Below are positions 1-7,675 of a stretch of 64,000 nucleotides of DNA, piece after piece. The notes beneath the pieces are model-generated. The model was not told the origin of the DNA, searched no databases, and saw only the letters and a program-made list of their open reading frames with translations. Each line of letters begins with the position of its first letter. Position 1 is the stretch's first letter. The position numbers were made by a program, and so were the translations under genes. Origin of the DNA: Microseira sp041929235. Lineage in GTDB: Bacteria > Cyanobacteriota > Cyanobacteriia > Cyanobacteriales > Aerosakkonemataceae. The DNA is taken from NCBI RefSeq assembly GCF_041929235.1, contig NZ_JBHFNP010000234.1, positions 1 through 64,000 of the forward strand, in the 5' to 3' direction.

Positions 1-56
1 CGGCACCATTCTGGGGGCCGCTACACAAACGAAGCCCGACGTAGCGGACTTAACTT

Positions 57-236
57 ATGCAAAATAAAGTGTATTCTACCAAGTTGCAAACCGCTATAAT
101 GAATGGGGAAGACTATATTTTTGTCAAGTTAGACAAGCGAGCGCGTCAGTATGCTTTGTCAGATAAGTTCACGCTCATCAAGCAAAATAGCAACGAATTA
201 TGCGAAGTTGTCAGAGTAATCAAGCGTTTTATATGA
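57..236 (+). pseudogene. C-terminal remnant of a restriction-type (HSDR_N-like) nuclease gene
   Basis: A 59-codon frame runs from ATG at 57 to TGA at 234-236. Its last 45 residues align by eye with the C-terminus of the intact gene at 29671-30309: both read roughly NG-x-D-(Y/F)-x-F-(V/I)-K-L, then QYA-(L/F)-SDKFTL, and end in VLR/VVR-V-(L/I)-K-R. The N-terminal nuclease core with its catalytic residues is absent, so this is a scrap of a paralogue and not a working enzyme. It lies 5 bp from the stop of the convergent nuclease gene and marks the start of a defence-like island. What lies upstream of 57 cannot be judged because the window begins there. Confidence 0.7.
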
Positions 237-241
237 TGGTT

Positions 242-1627
242 TCAGTCTAGCTTCAATTCTCGCAGGAAGTAGAAGCGATCGCTCCTCCAATCGCTCCCTT
301 TATTCCGTCCCAAATATCCCGTCAACGGCGAGGAAAGTTCGAGCAGAATTTCGTACATTTCCTCTGTTTTTAATGGCTGAGTTGGATTTGAGCCAAAATA
401 TATACCGTGTAAAGCGTCAACCCCAACATTCTCTAGTCCTGTATTTTCCAGGTATTTTTTGACTAGACTAACGAGGTGGGATCGTAGCTTAACCTCTTTC
501 AGTACTTTCTCAACATACTCGTCAATTTTGTTATCGATTTGTCCCGGTTCTAAATATTTCTTCAACTCAAATAAGTTGACAGAACCAGGATATTGTGCTT
601 GTAATTCGGTTAATTTTTGCAGGCTCATAGGATTAATGATGCTAATTTTGAATTTATGTGCGGCTGTTAAAACATCTTTAGAAGGCTTACCGGGGCCGAT
701 AATTAATTTAGCTGCATTTTGAAATTGTGAGTCATCCAGACGCATTCCACCCAGTTTAATTAGTTCTTCAGCGGTACGGCTGGGAATGGCTTTTCCGGCT
801 TTGCATTCCCCAACTAGAGGATAGGGTTTTGAGCAGAATAAATCTAAGCCACCTGCACCGCCTTTGTAGGCTTCATCGACGGTAAAACCTAAATATTCTA
901 AACTTTTGCGGACGATATTTTCAAAGTCTGTACCAGCTTGGTAATTGCTTTTTTTATCATCGAGTTCTTGGCTGCGTTCTCCTAAACTTTTAATGGTTTT
1001 AATCCAAGGTAAATCGGGATGATTTTTTTGATTATTTTCTGGGTTTTTCCACCCTAAAAATATTTGGATTTGCTCGTCTAATTGTTTCGCGGCGGGGGTG
1101 TTTAATTGAGCAATATCTGCTTGTAATTGTTCTAATTCTGGATGGGGGGGTGGGAGGCGGTTTTCTAGCTGATGGCGGCGTTGGGAGAAGGTGCGATCGC
1201 TTAACACTGGTGAATTATCTGTAACGCTCAAAGAGCGAGGTAACGCCACAAATTGGCCTTGAGGATTTGCAGGTATTTCTAATGGTTCTGCTAGTAAATA
1301 AACGCGGAAATAGGCCAGAAAAATATAAGAACGTTGGGATAGGATATTTTCTAAAGCTGCCGTTGTCCAAATAGTTAATCGAGACAAAGATTCTAAAGGT
1401 TCAGACTTATCCAAGATTTGGCAAAGTTCGCATCTAGCCCAAGCTTTAATCTGGACTGTTTGAGAATTTATGGATGCAGAGTTAGCCGCATCAGCAGGAT
1501 ATAGGGCAAATATCCGCCCTGGATCGAGAAATTGTTGAGGTATAGCAGCGATCGCTCGCCCTTGGATTAATGCTTCAACATCTGGCGCAGGTAGTCTAAT
1601 TGCAGTATCAAGATAGAGTCGCGTCAT
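242..1627 (-). CDS. DUF1802 - Mrr-like PD-(D/E)XK restriction endonuclease fusion
   Basis: This is a 461-residue two-part protein. Residues about 1-120 resemble DUF1802 (an F-x-LYP segment near 40, an IKAWA segment near 60, IWTT near 86 and FRVYLL near 107). After a charged linker, residues about 228-345 form a restriction-endonuclease-like fold: GTDFENIVRKSLEYLGF, then D262 in GGLDLF and E274-x-K276 in GECKAG, the expected catalytic D...ExK. Mrr-type enzymes cut DNA, often modified DNA. From memory, DUF1802 has been noted next to this catalytic domain, which suggested a restriction role. The gene lies downstream of an ATPase and a winged-helix gene on the same strand, separated from the ATPase by a 128-bp palindromic repeat. 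Domain calls are from motif reading; the nuclease call is solid and its target is unknown. Confidence 0.8.
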   Translation of the reverse strand: MTRLYLDTAIRLPAPDVEALIQGRAIAAIPQQFLDPGRIFALYPADAANSASINSQTVQIKAWARCELCQILDKSEPLESLSRLTIWTTAALENILSQRSYIFLAYFRVYLLAEPLEIPANPQGQFVALPRSLSVTDNSPVLSDRTFSQRRHQLENRLPPPHPELEQLQADIAQLNTPAAKQLDEQIQIFLGWKNPENNQKNHPDLPWIKTIKSLGERSQELDDKKSNYQAGTDFENIVRKSLEYLGFTVDEAYKGGAGGLDLFCSKPYPLVGECKAGKAIPSRTAEELIKLGGMRLDDSQFQNAAKLIIGPGKPSKDVLTAAHKFKISIINPMSLQKLTELQAQYPGSVNLFELKKYLEPGQIDNKIDEYVEKVLKEVKLRSHLVSLVKKYLENTGLENVGVDALHGIYFGSNPTQPLKTEEMYEILLELSSPLTGYLGRNKGSDWRSDRFYFLRELKLD

Positions 1628-1656
1628 AAGGTTTTGTTACTATCTGCTATTCCGCC

Positions 1657-1784
1657 AGCCCGCCAGGGATTTAAATCCAAGGGCTTTTAGCTTAAGTCGG
1701 TTAAAACCGACTGGGAAGATTTGGGTTTTCAGTCCGTTTTAACTGACTTTCGCTAAAAGCCCTTGGGTTTGAACCCCTGGCGGG
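1657..1784. repeat. 128-bp near-perfect palindrome (GCCCGCCAGGG ... CCCTGGCGGGC)
   Basis: The outer arms GCCCGCCAGGG and CCCCTGGCGGGC enclose further paired segments: CCAAGGGCTTTTAGC with GCTAAAAGCCCTTGG, and inner TCGGTTAAAACCGACTG with CAGTCCGTTTTAACTGA. The whole would fold into one long hairpin. It fills the gap between the ATPase stop and the nuclease start and could be a non-autonomous element or a processing or termination structure in the shared transcript. Confidence 0.85.
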
Positions 1785-1854
1785 CTTTGATTTAACACGG
1801 GCGGGCTTTAACACGGGCGGTTTATGCCAAAAATCAGACAATCCAGTGTTAAAT

Positions 1855-3750
1855 TCAGCCTTGATTTATCTGACTGAGTAAATTATCAATTCCCTCCTCT
1901 ATATTATCCGAATCAGATCCATCAGCCGCTTCAGCTTCCTCTGAAACTACGGGTTCTTCTTCAATCATCTCGCTAGGAACTTCATAAGATGGATCGCTGA
2001 GAATCTCTTGAAGCAGAGGATTACTCGCTCCTAGCATTTTTTCAGCCCCTTTCTCGGCGATAAAATTAAAAATCTGTAAGTCACTCACCTTATAGTCAAC
2101 GTCGCGTTTTTGATAAACGGCGTGAATCGCTATTAAAGGTTTGACTTCCTCCTCTTTCAACGGCACAACTTCCCCACCTTTCTGTTTAACTAGGGGCATG
2201 ATATACGTTTTTTCCACATGTGGAGTAATTTTTTTACTCTTGGAACGAACCAAACAACCCCTCGTTAAACCAAAGCTTTGGTAATCATTTAATTTTTTTA
2301 ATCCTGGGCCAAGAGATTTGCCGCTAGCCTGCTGAAGAACGCCAACTCCAATACTTACATTGTGTCCACTATCCTTACCAATTATCTTGAAATTGATGTG
2401 ATTATCTTTCCTTCTGTTTCTGACTTTATCTGTCACATCCTCAATTGTTACCCGTTCAGCTGTTTGACCAATCAACCTCTGGAAACTAAACAGAAGCGCA
2501 TTAGCAATCAGGTAATTATCATCTAAAGCACTTCCAAGGTCTTCTTCCAGTTCTTTAGCAAAAGCAACTTCAACTGGGTTTGGTGGTTCTACGCCGGGGT
2601 TGCAGTTATCTCTGCACCATTGCAAAACTTCTCTAACAGTTGGTTTTTCGCTTGCAAGACTTCTGAGTTGACTTTCTGTAAATGGGTAAATTCGATTAGG
2701 AGGAACTAAGTTTTTGGCTTTGTAGTATTCTGCTAGCCACAAACTCACTAACTGGATGATAGAGTTACCATCCATATATTGGAGTTCTAAAGGGTTTCCT
2801 TGAGCAGAAATCTTGCCAGACACTCCCCCTGGTAGTGTTTTGATTTTGTTGCTCCAAACACCTGGCATCATGACGCTGAGAATAACCCCACGCTTGAGAT
2901 TTTCAAACAGTTCTTTGATTAACCCGGCGACAACTTGCGCTCTGGTTAAAGATGTTTCAGGGTCAATTTCTGGACTGTCTAGTTCATCAAAACAAATAAC
3001 GATTTCGTTGTATTCACTAATCAGAGCCAGAATTTGTATAACTGCATCGAAAGATTGGTTTTGTGTAGGTAATCCCAGTTCGTTGGCTTTATATTGGGCT
3101 AGTTCTTGACCGCCTAACCATTTGATTGCATAAAGGTTTTGTTCGTCTGAAAGTGTCCAGAAAATTGCTCTGACAATATCAGGATTGTTAACATCTTTTA
3201 TTTTGCCAAAGGTTTTAGTAAGCTTTTTGAGCCAAGTCTGAAATTCTTCAGGTTTAGCTTCTTCAAATTTCTCTATTTTCTGGATTAGATCTTTGGGAAA
3301 ATAATTATTGTTGTTCGGGTTAGCGGCTCTTAATGCCTCATTAGCCATAGCCGTCGCTAGTTCTTGCCATTGCCGAACTTCTTGGCTACCAATATTTGCC
3401 AGACTATCAGCTAAAATGGTTTGGAACCCTTGTTTAATTTGCTGAGGATTCCCATACTTGTTCGCATAAATAAACAATGCACCGCCTTGAGACTGTAGAC
3501 GATGACGGATGCGGCTGATAATGTGGGTTTTACCTGTGCCGTTTTGAGCGGTGATGGCGATTGAAGTAGTTGGATATTGACCCGCACGAATTTGCTCAAG
3601 TGCTTTAAATACAGCATCCGAAGCATGAGCGTTTAAAGGTTCAAAATCGAAGAATTCTTTCCCCCAAATATCTTGTGCATTAAGAAAAGGGGGCTTGGCA
3701 AAGGGGTTTTGTCGCTCTAGAGCAGCATTAATTTCTTGGAGGTTGGTCAT
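1855..3750 (-). CDS. P-loop ATPase of the putative nuclease cassette
   Basis: I take ATG at 3750 (MTNLQEINAALERQNPF), giving 631 residues. A longer frame back to 3897 would run into the upstream gene and lacks protein-like character. The Walker A is at residues 68-75 (AQNGTGKT) and the Walker B at about 250-256 (IVICFDE), the layout of an AAA/STAND-like DNA- or effector-linked ATPase. The middle is helical, and the C-terminal 40 residues are strongly acidic (EEEPVVSEEAEAADGSDSDN). It sits between a winged-helix gene (58-bp gap upstream) and the DUF1802 nuclease (227-bp gap downstream), all on the minus strand, which suggests one operon. I do not recognise the exact family. An ATP-driven loader or gate for the nuclease is inference. 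Confidence 0.8.
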   Translation of the reverse strand: MTNLQEINAALERQNPFAKPPFLNAQDIWGKEFFDFEPLNAHASDAVFKALEQIRAGQYPTTSIAITAQNGTGKTHIISRIRHRLQSQGGALFIYANKYGNPQQIKQGFQTILADSLANIGSQEVRQWQELATAMANEALRAANPNNNNYFPKDLIQKIEKFEEAKPEEFQTWLKKLTKTFGKIKDVNNPDIVRAIFWTLSDEQNLYAIKWLGGQELAQYKANELGLPTQNQSFDAVIQILALISEYNEIVICFDELDSPEIDPETSLTRAQVVAGLIKELFENLKRGVILSVMMPGVWSNKIKTLPGGVSGKISAQGNPLELQYMDGNSIIQLVSLWLAEYYKAKNLVPPNRIYPFTESQLRSLASEKPTVREVLQWCRDNCNPGVEPPNPVEVAFAKELEEDLGSALDDNYLIANALLFSFQRLIGQTAERVTIEDVTDKVRNRRKDNHINFKIIGKDSGHNVSIGVGVLQQASGKSLGPGLKKLNDYQSFGLTRGCLVRSKSKKITPHVEKTYIMPLVKQKGGEVVPLKEEEVKPLIAIHAVYQKRDVDYKVSDLQIFNFIAEKGAEKMLGASNPLLQEILSDPSYEVPSEMIEEEPVVSEEAEAADGSDSDNIEEGIDNLLSQINQG

Positions 3751-3808
3751 GGTTTGTGGTTTGTGTGTGAGGTAGTAAACTGTAACCAAAATAGATCGGT
3801 TTTGAGAA

Positions 3809-4504
3809 CTATAGGCGTTTGGCGTAGTAACGCACTCCGCCAATTTTGGTCTTGATAGAATCTTCCACTTGCTCTGGGGTAATACCGGGCATTTCACCGC
3901 CGATTAGTTGGAAAATGTCATTAGTTTGCATTTCCAACAGCCACTCGTTAAATTGAGAACGGCTGACGCGATCGCCAATTTCTCGCCTGAGTTGATAAAT
4001 CGGGACTAGATTGTCTAAGTTGTAGTCGCTGTTAAGCTTGTCGTATACTTCCAACGCCACAGACTTAAACTCGTCGTAGGATGCGATCGCTCCTTCTACC
4101 TTCTCTTCTTTTACCGTTGCACTCGCTCCATTACCATAACTTGCCATTTCCCGCATCCACCGCAAGAGAGCATTTGCCGTTCTGGCGCCAATTTGACTAT
4201 CAAACTCAAATTCGGGATTATTGAGCGATTCGCCTAGCAATTGCACGCCTTTTTCTGTCAGGAAGATGACTCTGTTGCGGTTTTTGATCTCAAATGCGAT
4301 CGCTCCCTCTTGCTCCAATTTATCAAATATGCTCTGATAATCTGAAGCTTTTTCTCCGGTTCGTTTAATTTTTTCCGTCAAATCTACCCTTTTCACCTCA
4401 TCACTTTTATGCGCTCCTAACTCCCACAATGCTAGAAGCAGGCGAGTTGTTGATTGACTTTCACTGCTGCGTAGACCTGTTTTTGTTTCTGGTGTGTCTG
4501 ACAT
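3809..4504 (-). CDS. Winged-helix DNA-binding protein, first gene of the nuclease cassette
   Basis: The protein has 231 residues. Residues about 20-90 look like a winged helix: a helix LLLALWELGAHKSDEVKRVDLTEKIK, a second helical segment SDYQSIFDKLEQEGAIAFE, and a beta wing NRNRVIFLTEKGVQLL. The C-terminal half is a second helical domain, possibly another wHTH (VPIYQLRREIGDRVSRSQFNEWLLEMQ). The family is not recognised. It may recognise DNA for the ATPase and nuclease downstream, repress its own promoter, or both. The upstream region holds TAGCATT repeats and was duplicated together with the first part of this gene (see 4919-5170). Confidence 0.75.
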   Translation of the reverse strand: MSDTPETKTGLRSSESQSTTRLLLALWELGAHKSDEVKRVDLTEKIKRTGEKASDYQSIFDKLEQEGAIAFEIKNRNRVIFLTEKGVQLLGESLNNPEFEFDSQIGARTANALLRWMREMASYGNGASATVKEEKVEGAIASYDEFKSVALEVYDKLNSDYNLDNLVPIYQLRREIGDRVSRSQFNEWLLEMQTNDIFQLIGGEMPGITPEQVEDSIKTKIGGVRYYAKRL

Positions 4505-4535
4505 ATTCGTTATTTACTTTGTTGGCACGGGAATT

Positions 4536-4582
4536 TAGCATTCTCAGCTATTACACTAAAAATGCTAGCATTATCTAGCATT
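4536..4582 (-). promoter_or_regulatory. Candidate operator: TAGCATT repeats upstream of the winged-helix gene
   Basis: TAGCATT occurs at 4536, 4566 and 4576. The last two are exactly 10 bp apart (one helical turn) and build the inverted repeat GCTAG-CATTAT-CTAGC at 4564-4579. In the duplicated upstream region the same pair recurs at 5284 and 5294 (TAGCATT, TAGCACT) with the 10-bp spacing kept while flanking bases have diverged. This is consistent with an autoregulatory site, though retention of spacing after a recent duplication is weak evidence on its own. Confidence 0.45.
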
Positions 4583-4699
4583 CCCAATCAGATGGGTATC
4601 TAAATTTAGAGATGCACGAAAGGTTTGTTTTAGTCCCTTTTTTATACTAATAGAGATTGCATCTGGCAAGCAAGTGCGTATCCCTAAGGCAAAAGCTAA

Positions 4700-4762
4700 G
4701 CGCATCCGCGCCGCTGCGCGTGAAGCGAAGCTATCGCGTAAGCGATACGCTTCACGCGCAGC
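4700..4762. repeat. Dispersed GC-rich hairpin repeat, copy 1
   Basis: GCGTGAAGCGAAGCTATCG and its complement CGATACGCTTCACGC form an imperfect hairpin around CGTAAG. The same element with the same flank (GCTAAGCGCATCCGCGCCGCTGCGCGTG) is present inverted at about 22025-22090. It is a mobile repeat, and the 64-codon frame across it is not a gene. Confidence 0.85.
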
Positions 4763-4918
4763 ATGTGCCTAGCAGGTATTGCTCTCCCATGTGGGAAGCG
4801 CAAGTATCCTGTATGCCTAACGGCAGGAAAATTGCGAGTGGGCGTCTATAGCAGGTATCCCACTAGATTTTTCCCCAGTAGTGGAGTCAGTTTAAGCGAT
4901 CGCCCCAAACCCAGTCGG

Positions 4919-5170
4919 CTAAACTAAATTCATAGCAGAACTCTCAAAAAATTCGTCACTATTAAGCGACTCCCTTAACATCTGCACGCCTTTTTCTGTC
5001 AGGTAGATCGCTCTGTTGCGATTTTTGATCTCAAATGCGTCCGCTCCCTCTTGTTCCAATTTGTCAAATATGATCTGATAATCTGAAGCTTTTTCTCCGG
5101 TTCGTTTAATTTTTTCCGTCAAATCTACCCTTTTCACCTCATCACTTTTATGCTCTCCTAACTCCCACAA
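4919..5170 (-). pseudogene. Truncated duplicate of the winged-helix gene
   Basis: An 83-codon frame repeats the N-terminal part of the gene at 3809-4504 almost exactly (ALWELGEHKSDEVKRVDLTEK, KASDYQ-IFDKLEQEGA, KNRNRAIYLTEKGVQMLRESLN) and then ends after unrelated residues (EFFESSAMNLV). The original start region (MSDTPETKTG...) has decayed: a homologous ATG context at about 5215-5220 is followed by a broken frame. The C-terminal domain is missing. A short winged-helix-only product could in principle compete for the operator, but loss of function is the simpler reading. Confidence 0.75.
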
Positions 5171-5574
5171 TGCTAGAAGCAGGCGAGTTGTTAATTGTTT
5201 TTATTTCTGATTTGTCTAACATATTCGTTATTTACTTTCTTACCACGGGACTAGATCCTTATCAGGAATTACACTGACTATCCTAGCATTATCTAGCACT
5301 CTGTATCAGATTGCTATCTAAATTTAGAGATGCGCGAAAGTTTAGTTTGAGCATCCTTTTTATACTAATAGCGATAGGGTCTGGCAAGCAAGTGGGATCG
5401 CGTTCTGCGAAGCAGTTCCCGAAGGGTAGCTTGTGGGTAGCACGTATCGCTCTCCCATGTGGGAAGCGCGAGTGGGTGTCCGTAGCAGGTATCCCACTGG
5501 ATTCTTCCCGATTAAGCGATCGTCTAAATCCCACTCCACTAAACTAGACTCATACTCACTCCTCTCCTCAAGTT

Positions 5575-6255
5575 ATGTCCCTCGCTAAAGATTTAGAAAC
5601 TACGGCAGATTTGCCAAAAGATGTTATCTTTCCACCTAGCGATTTATATAGCAACGAACCTCCCTGGGAAACTCACCTGCATTTACTCCAAATTTTGCTG
5701 CTTCTGAACTGCCTTAACTGGTGGTGGAGAGATCGTCAAGACTATTTTGCTACTGGTAACCTTACCATATACTACAGTCCTGATCAGCGAAAATCTGAAG
5801 ACTTCCGAGGTCCCGATTTTTTTGTGGTGCTAGGAACCGATCCAAAACCCCGCAAAAGTTGGGTTGTTTGGGAAGAAAATGGCAAGTATCCTAACTTAAT
5901 TATAGAAATCCTTTCTGATTCAACAGCCGCCACTGACAGAGGATTAAAAAAACAAATTTACCAAGAAATATTTCGCACCCCCGATTATTTTTGGTTCGAC
6001 CCCGATAGATTAGAATTTGCTGGATTCCATTTAGTCGATGGTCAGTATCAACCAATAGAACCAAACTCACAAGGTTTGTTGTGGAGTCACCAGTTACAAT
6101 TGTATCTGGGAATTCACTCCGGAAAATTGCGCTATTTCACCTCAGAAGGACAGTTGGTTTTATCGCCGGAAGAAGAGGTACAACAGTTAGCTCAAAAATC
6201 AGAAAGATTAGCAGCAAAGTTGCGAGAATTGAATATCGTTCCAGATACAATTTAG
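5575..6255 (+). CDS. Uma2 family (DUF820) PD-(D/E)XK-fold protein
   Basis: The protein has 226 residues and the hallmarks of the large cyanobacterial Uma2/DUF820 family: an N-terminal helix region, GPDFFVVLG (residues about 80-90, with the conserved PD), PNLIIEILSDST (about 106-117, with the catalytic-type E) and a C-terminal YLGIHSGKLRYF block followed by a coiled tail. Members have a restriction-endonuclease-like fold and occur in dozens of copies per cyanobacterial genome, and their biological role is unclear. It is divergent from the duplicated winged-helix remnant and shares the duplicated upstream region, so its promoter may be co-regulated with the nuclease cassette. No strong Shine-Dalgarno site precedes the ATG. 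Confidence 0.85.
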   Translation: MSLAKDLETTADLPKDVIFPPSDLYSNEPPWETHLHLLQILLLLNCLNWWWRDRQDYFATGNLTIYYSPDQRKSEDFRGPDFFVVLGTDPKPRKSWVVWEENGKYPNLIIEILSDSTAATDRGLKKQIYQEIFRTPDYFWFDPDRLEFAGFHLVDGQYQPIEPNSQGLLWSHQLQLYLGIHSGKLRYFTSEGQLVLSPEEEVQQLAQKSERLAAKLRELNIVPDTI

Positions 6256-6388
6256 CGCAATATGCTAATGGCTAATGGTTAATAGAAACCGGGTTTCTTG
6301 CTGCATTCTTTAGTTGACAAGCGACGATTTTTCAGAGAAACGGTGATTGGCGTAGGCTAATGGCTAATAGTTAAAATTCAATTACCTA

Positions 6389-6422
6389 TTAGCAATTAGC
6401 AATTAGCAATTAGCCATTAGCC
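6389..6422. repeat. STRR heptamer array (TTAGCAA / TTAGCCA)
   Basis: About five head-to-tail heptamers (TTAGCAATTAGCAATTAGC..., ending TTAGCCATTAGCC) lie just downstream of cax. Such short tandem heptamers are typical of filamentous cyanobacteria. Confidence 0.9.
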
Positions 6423-6427
6423 AAATC

Positions 6428-7513
6428 CTAAACCGGATGAAAATAAAAAGCCGTTCCTAAAACGATATAAGTTGCCAAAAGTAGCGTTCCTTCCAACCAG
6501 TTCGATCTTCCGTCTAAACTAATTAAATTGGCAATAAGGACGGCGATCGCCACCGCCACTACTTCAAATGGATTAAAATTCAAATCCATCGGTTGACCAA
6601 TAACAAATCCTACCAGAACTAAAACCGGAGCTACCAACAAAGCGACTAACAAACTCGACCCCATCGCCACCGAAACCGATAGTTCCATATTATTTTTAAT
6701 CGCCACGCTGACTGCGGTAACATATTCTGCCGCACCGCCAACTAATGGCAAAAGAATCACCCCCGTAAACAGCGGCGTTAACCCCAATCCTTTGGTCGCT
6801 TCTTCCACCGCGCCAACAAATATTTCCGATTCAAACGCTACGGCAATTGTTGATATTACCAACACAGCTAACCAAAGTTTTAAATTTGGCTTCTCTGCTT
6901 CTGTATTTTCGCCATCTTCTGTTTCTAATTCGACCAATCCAACTTCGTATAGGTAGCTATGAGTCTTCAAAGAAAACAGCAGCGTTAGCGCATAAACCGC
7001 GATTAATACAATTGCCGCAATTAAGGAAAGATTGCGAATTGCTGCATCTTCAACGCCATTCGAGGTGTAGATTACCGTCGTCGGTAAAACGATGGCGATC
7101 GCCGCCAATGTCATCGATGACCCATTCACTCGCGCCACTATCGGTTGAAATTCCTGTTCTTTATATCTTACTCCCCCAAACAGCATCGAAAGTCCCATCA
7201 CTAACAGCAGGTTGCTGATAATTGTTCCCGTAATACTCGCTTTAACAATATCAACCAATCCCGACTTTAAAGCTACTAAAGCAATAATCAACTCAGTCGC
7301 ATTACCAAACACGGCATTTAACAAAGCACCAATCGAAGGACCCACTGCAATAGCTACTTCTTCCGTTGCCGTACTTAACCAAATTGCCAGCGGTACAATT
7401 GCTAGCGCCGCTGTGATAAAAACTGTCAGCGCACCCCATTCTAAATATTCCGCTGCAATCGAAATGGGGATGAAAACTAACAATCCAATCGAAATAATTT
7501 TTTTGATGGTCAT
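6428..7513 (-). CDS. cax: Calcium/proton exchanger (CaCA family)
   Basis: The product is a 361-residue inner or thylakoid membrane antiporter expected to move Ca2+ against H+. It shows about eleven hydrophobic segments and the two signature alpha repeats: GNATELIIALVALKSG (residues about 70-85) and GGAAEYVTAVSVAIKNN (about 258-274), each with the ion-binding glutamate, separated by an acidic loop (LETEDGENTEAEKPN near 197-211). Length is normal for bacterial Cax. Heptamer repeats lie directly before the start and after the stop, so its promoter region is unusually repeat-dense. Confidence 0.93.
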   Translation of the reverse strand: MTIKKIISIGLLVFIPISIAAEYLEWGALTVFITAALAIVPLAIWLSTATEEVAIAVGPSIGALLNAVFGNATELIIALVALKSGLVDIVKASITGTIISNLLLVMGLSMLFGGVRYKEQEFQPIVARVNGSSMTLAAIAIVLPTTVIYTSNGVEDAAIRNLSLIAAIVLIAVYALTLLFSLKTHSYLYEVGLVELETEDGENTEAEKPNLKLWLAVLVISTIAVAFESEIFVGAVEEATKGLGLTPLFTGVILLPLVGGAAEYVTAVSVAIKNNMELSVSVAMGSSLLVALLVAPVLVLVGFVIGQPMDLNFNPFEVVAVAIAVLIANLISLDGRSNWLEGTLLLATYIVLGTAFYFHPV

Positions 7514-7559
7514 TGGTAATTGCTAATTGCTAATTGCTAATTGGTAATTGGTAATTGGT
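7514..7559. repeat. STRR heptamer array (TTGCTAA / TTGGTAA)
   Basis: About six heptamers (TTGCTAATTGCTAATTGC..., then TTGGTAATTGGTAATTGG) occupy the bases right upstream of the cax start, where its ribosome-binding site and promoter should lie. Confidence 0.9.
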
Positions 7560-7566
7560 CAGATAT

Positions 7567-7670
7567 GTAGGGGCGGGTTTTAGCAACTATCTATGCAATC
7601 ATCGACTGTTTATTTAAACCCGCACCCAGTTGCCACCCAATGGTGCGTTACGGCTTTCGCCTAACGCACC
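7567..7670. repeat. Two dispersed hairpin repeats between cax and mdh
   Basis: GTAGGGGCGGGTTT (7567) pairs with AAACCCGCACCC (about 7616-7627). A separate hairpin GGTGCGTTA-CGGCTTTCGCC-TAACGCACC covers 7642-7670. Relatives of the first occur at 29535-29595 and 32600-32871. The second lies 6 bp past the mdh stop and could act as its 3' end structure, although no U-tract follows. Confidence 0.8.
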
Positions 7671-7675
7671 CTACA

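Larger units (their letters stand above)
4290..5560. repeat. Tandem segmental duplication of winged-helix 5' end plus upstream region
   Basis: The first part of the winged-helix gene and about 400 bp upstream of it (about 4290-4918) is repeated as about 4930-5560. Shared blocks include the start-proximal coding region, ACATATTCGTTATTTACTTT before the ATG, CTAGCATTATCTAGCA, TATCTAAATTTAGAGATG, TCTGGCAAGCAAGTG, GCTCTCCCATGTGGGAAGCG, GCAGGTATCCCACT and a distal AAGCGATCG...TAAACTA...CATA block. The second copy abuts the Uma2 gene, so the ancestral unit was probably a divergent promoter between the winged-helix gene and the Uma2 gene. Confidence 0.85.

Noticed and set aside
4657..4851. 64-codon plus-strand frame over the GC-rich hairpin
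   Set aside because: It lies inside a dispersed repeat and the duplicated non-coding region; no ribosome-binding site.
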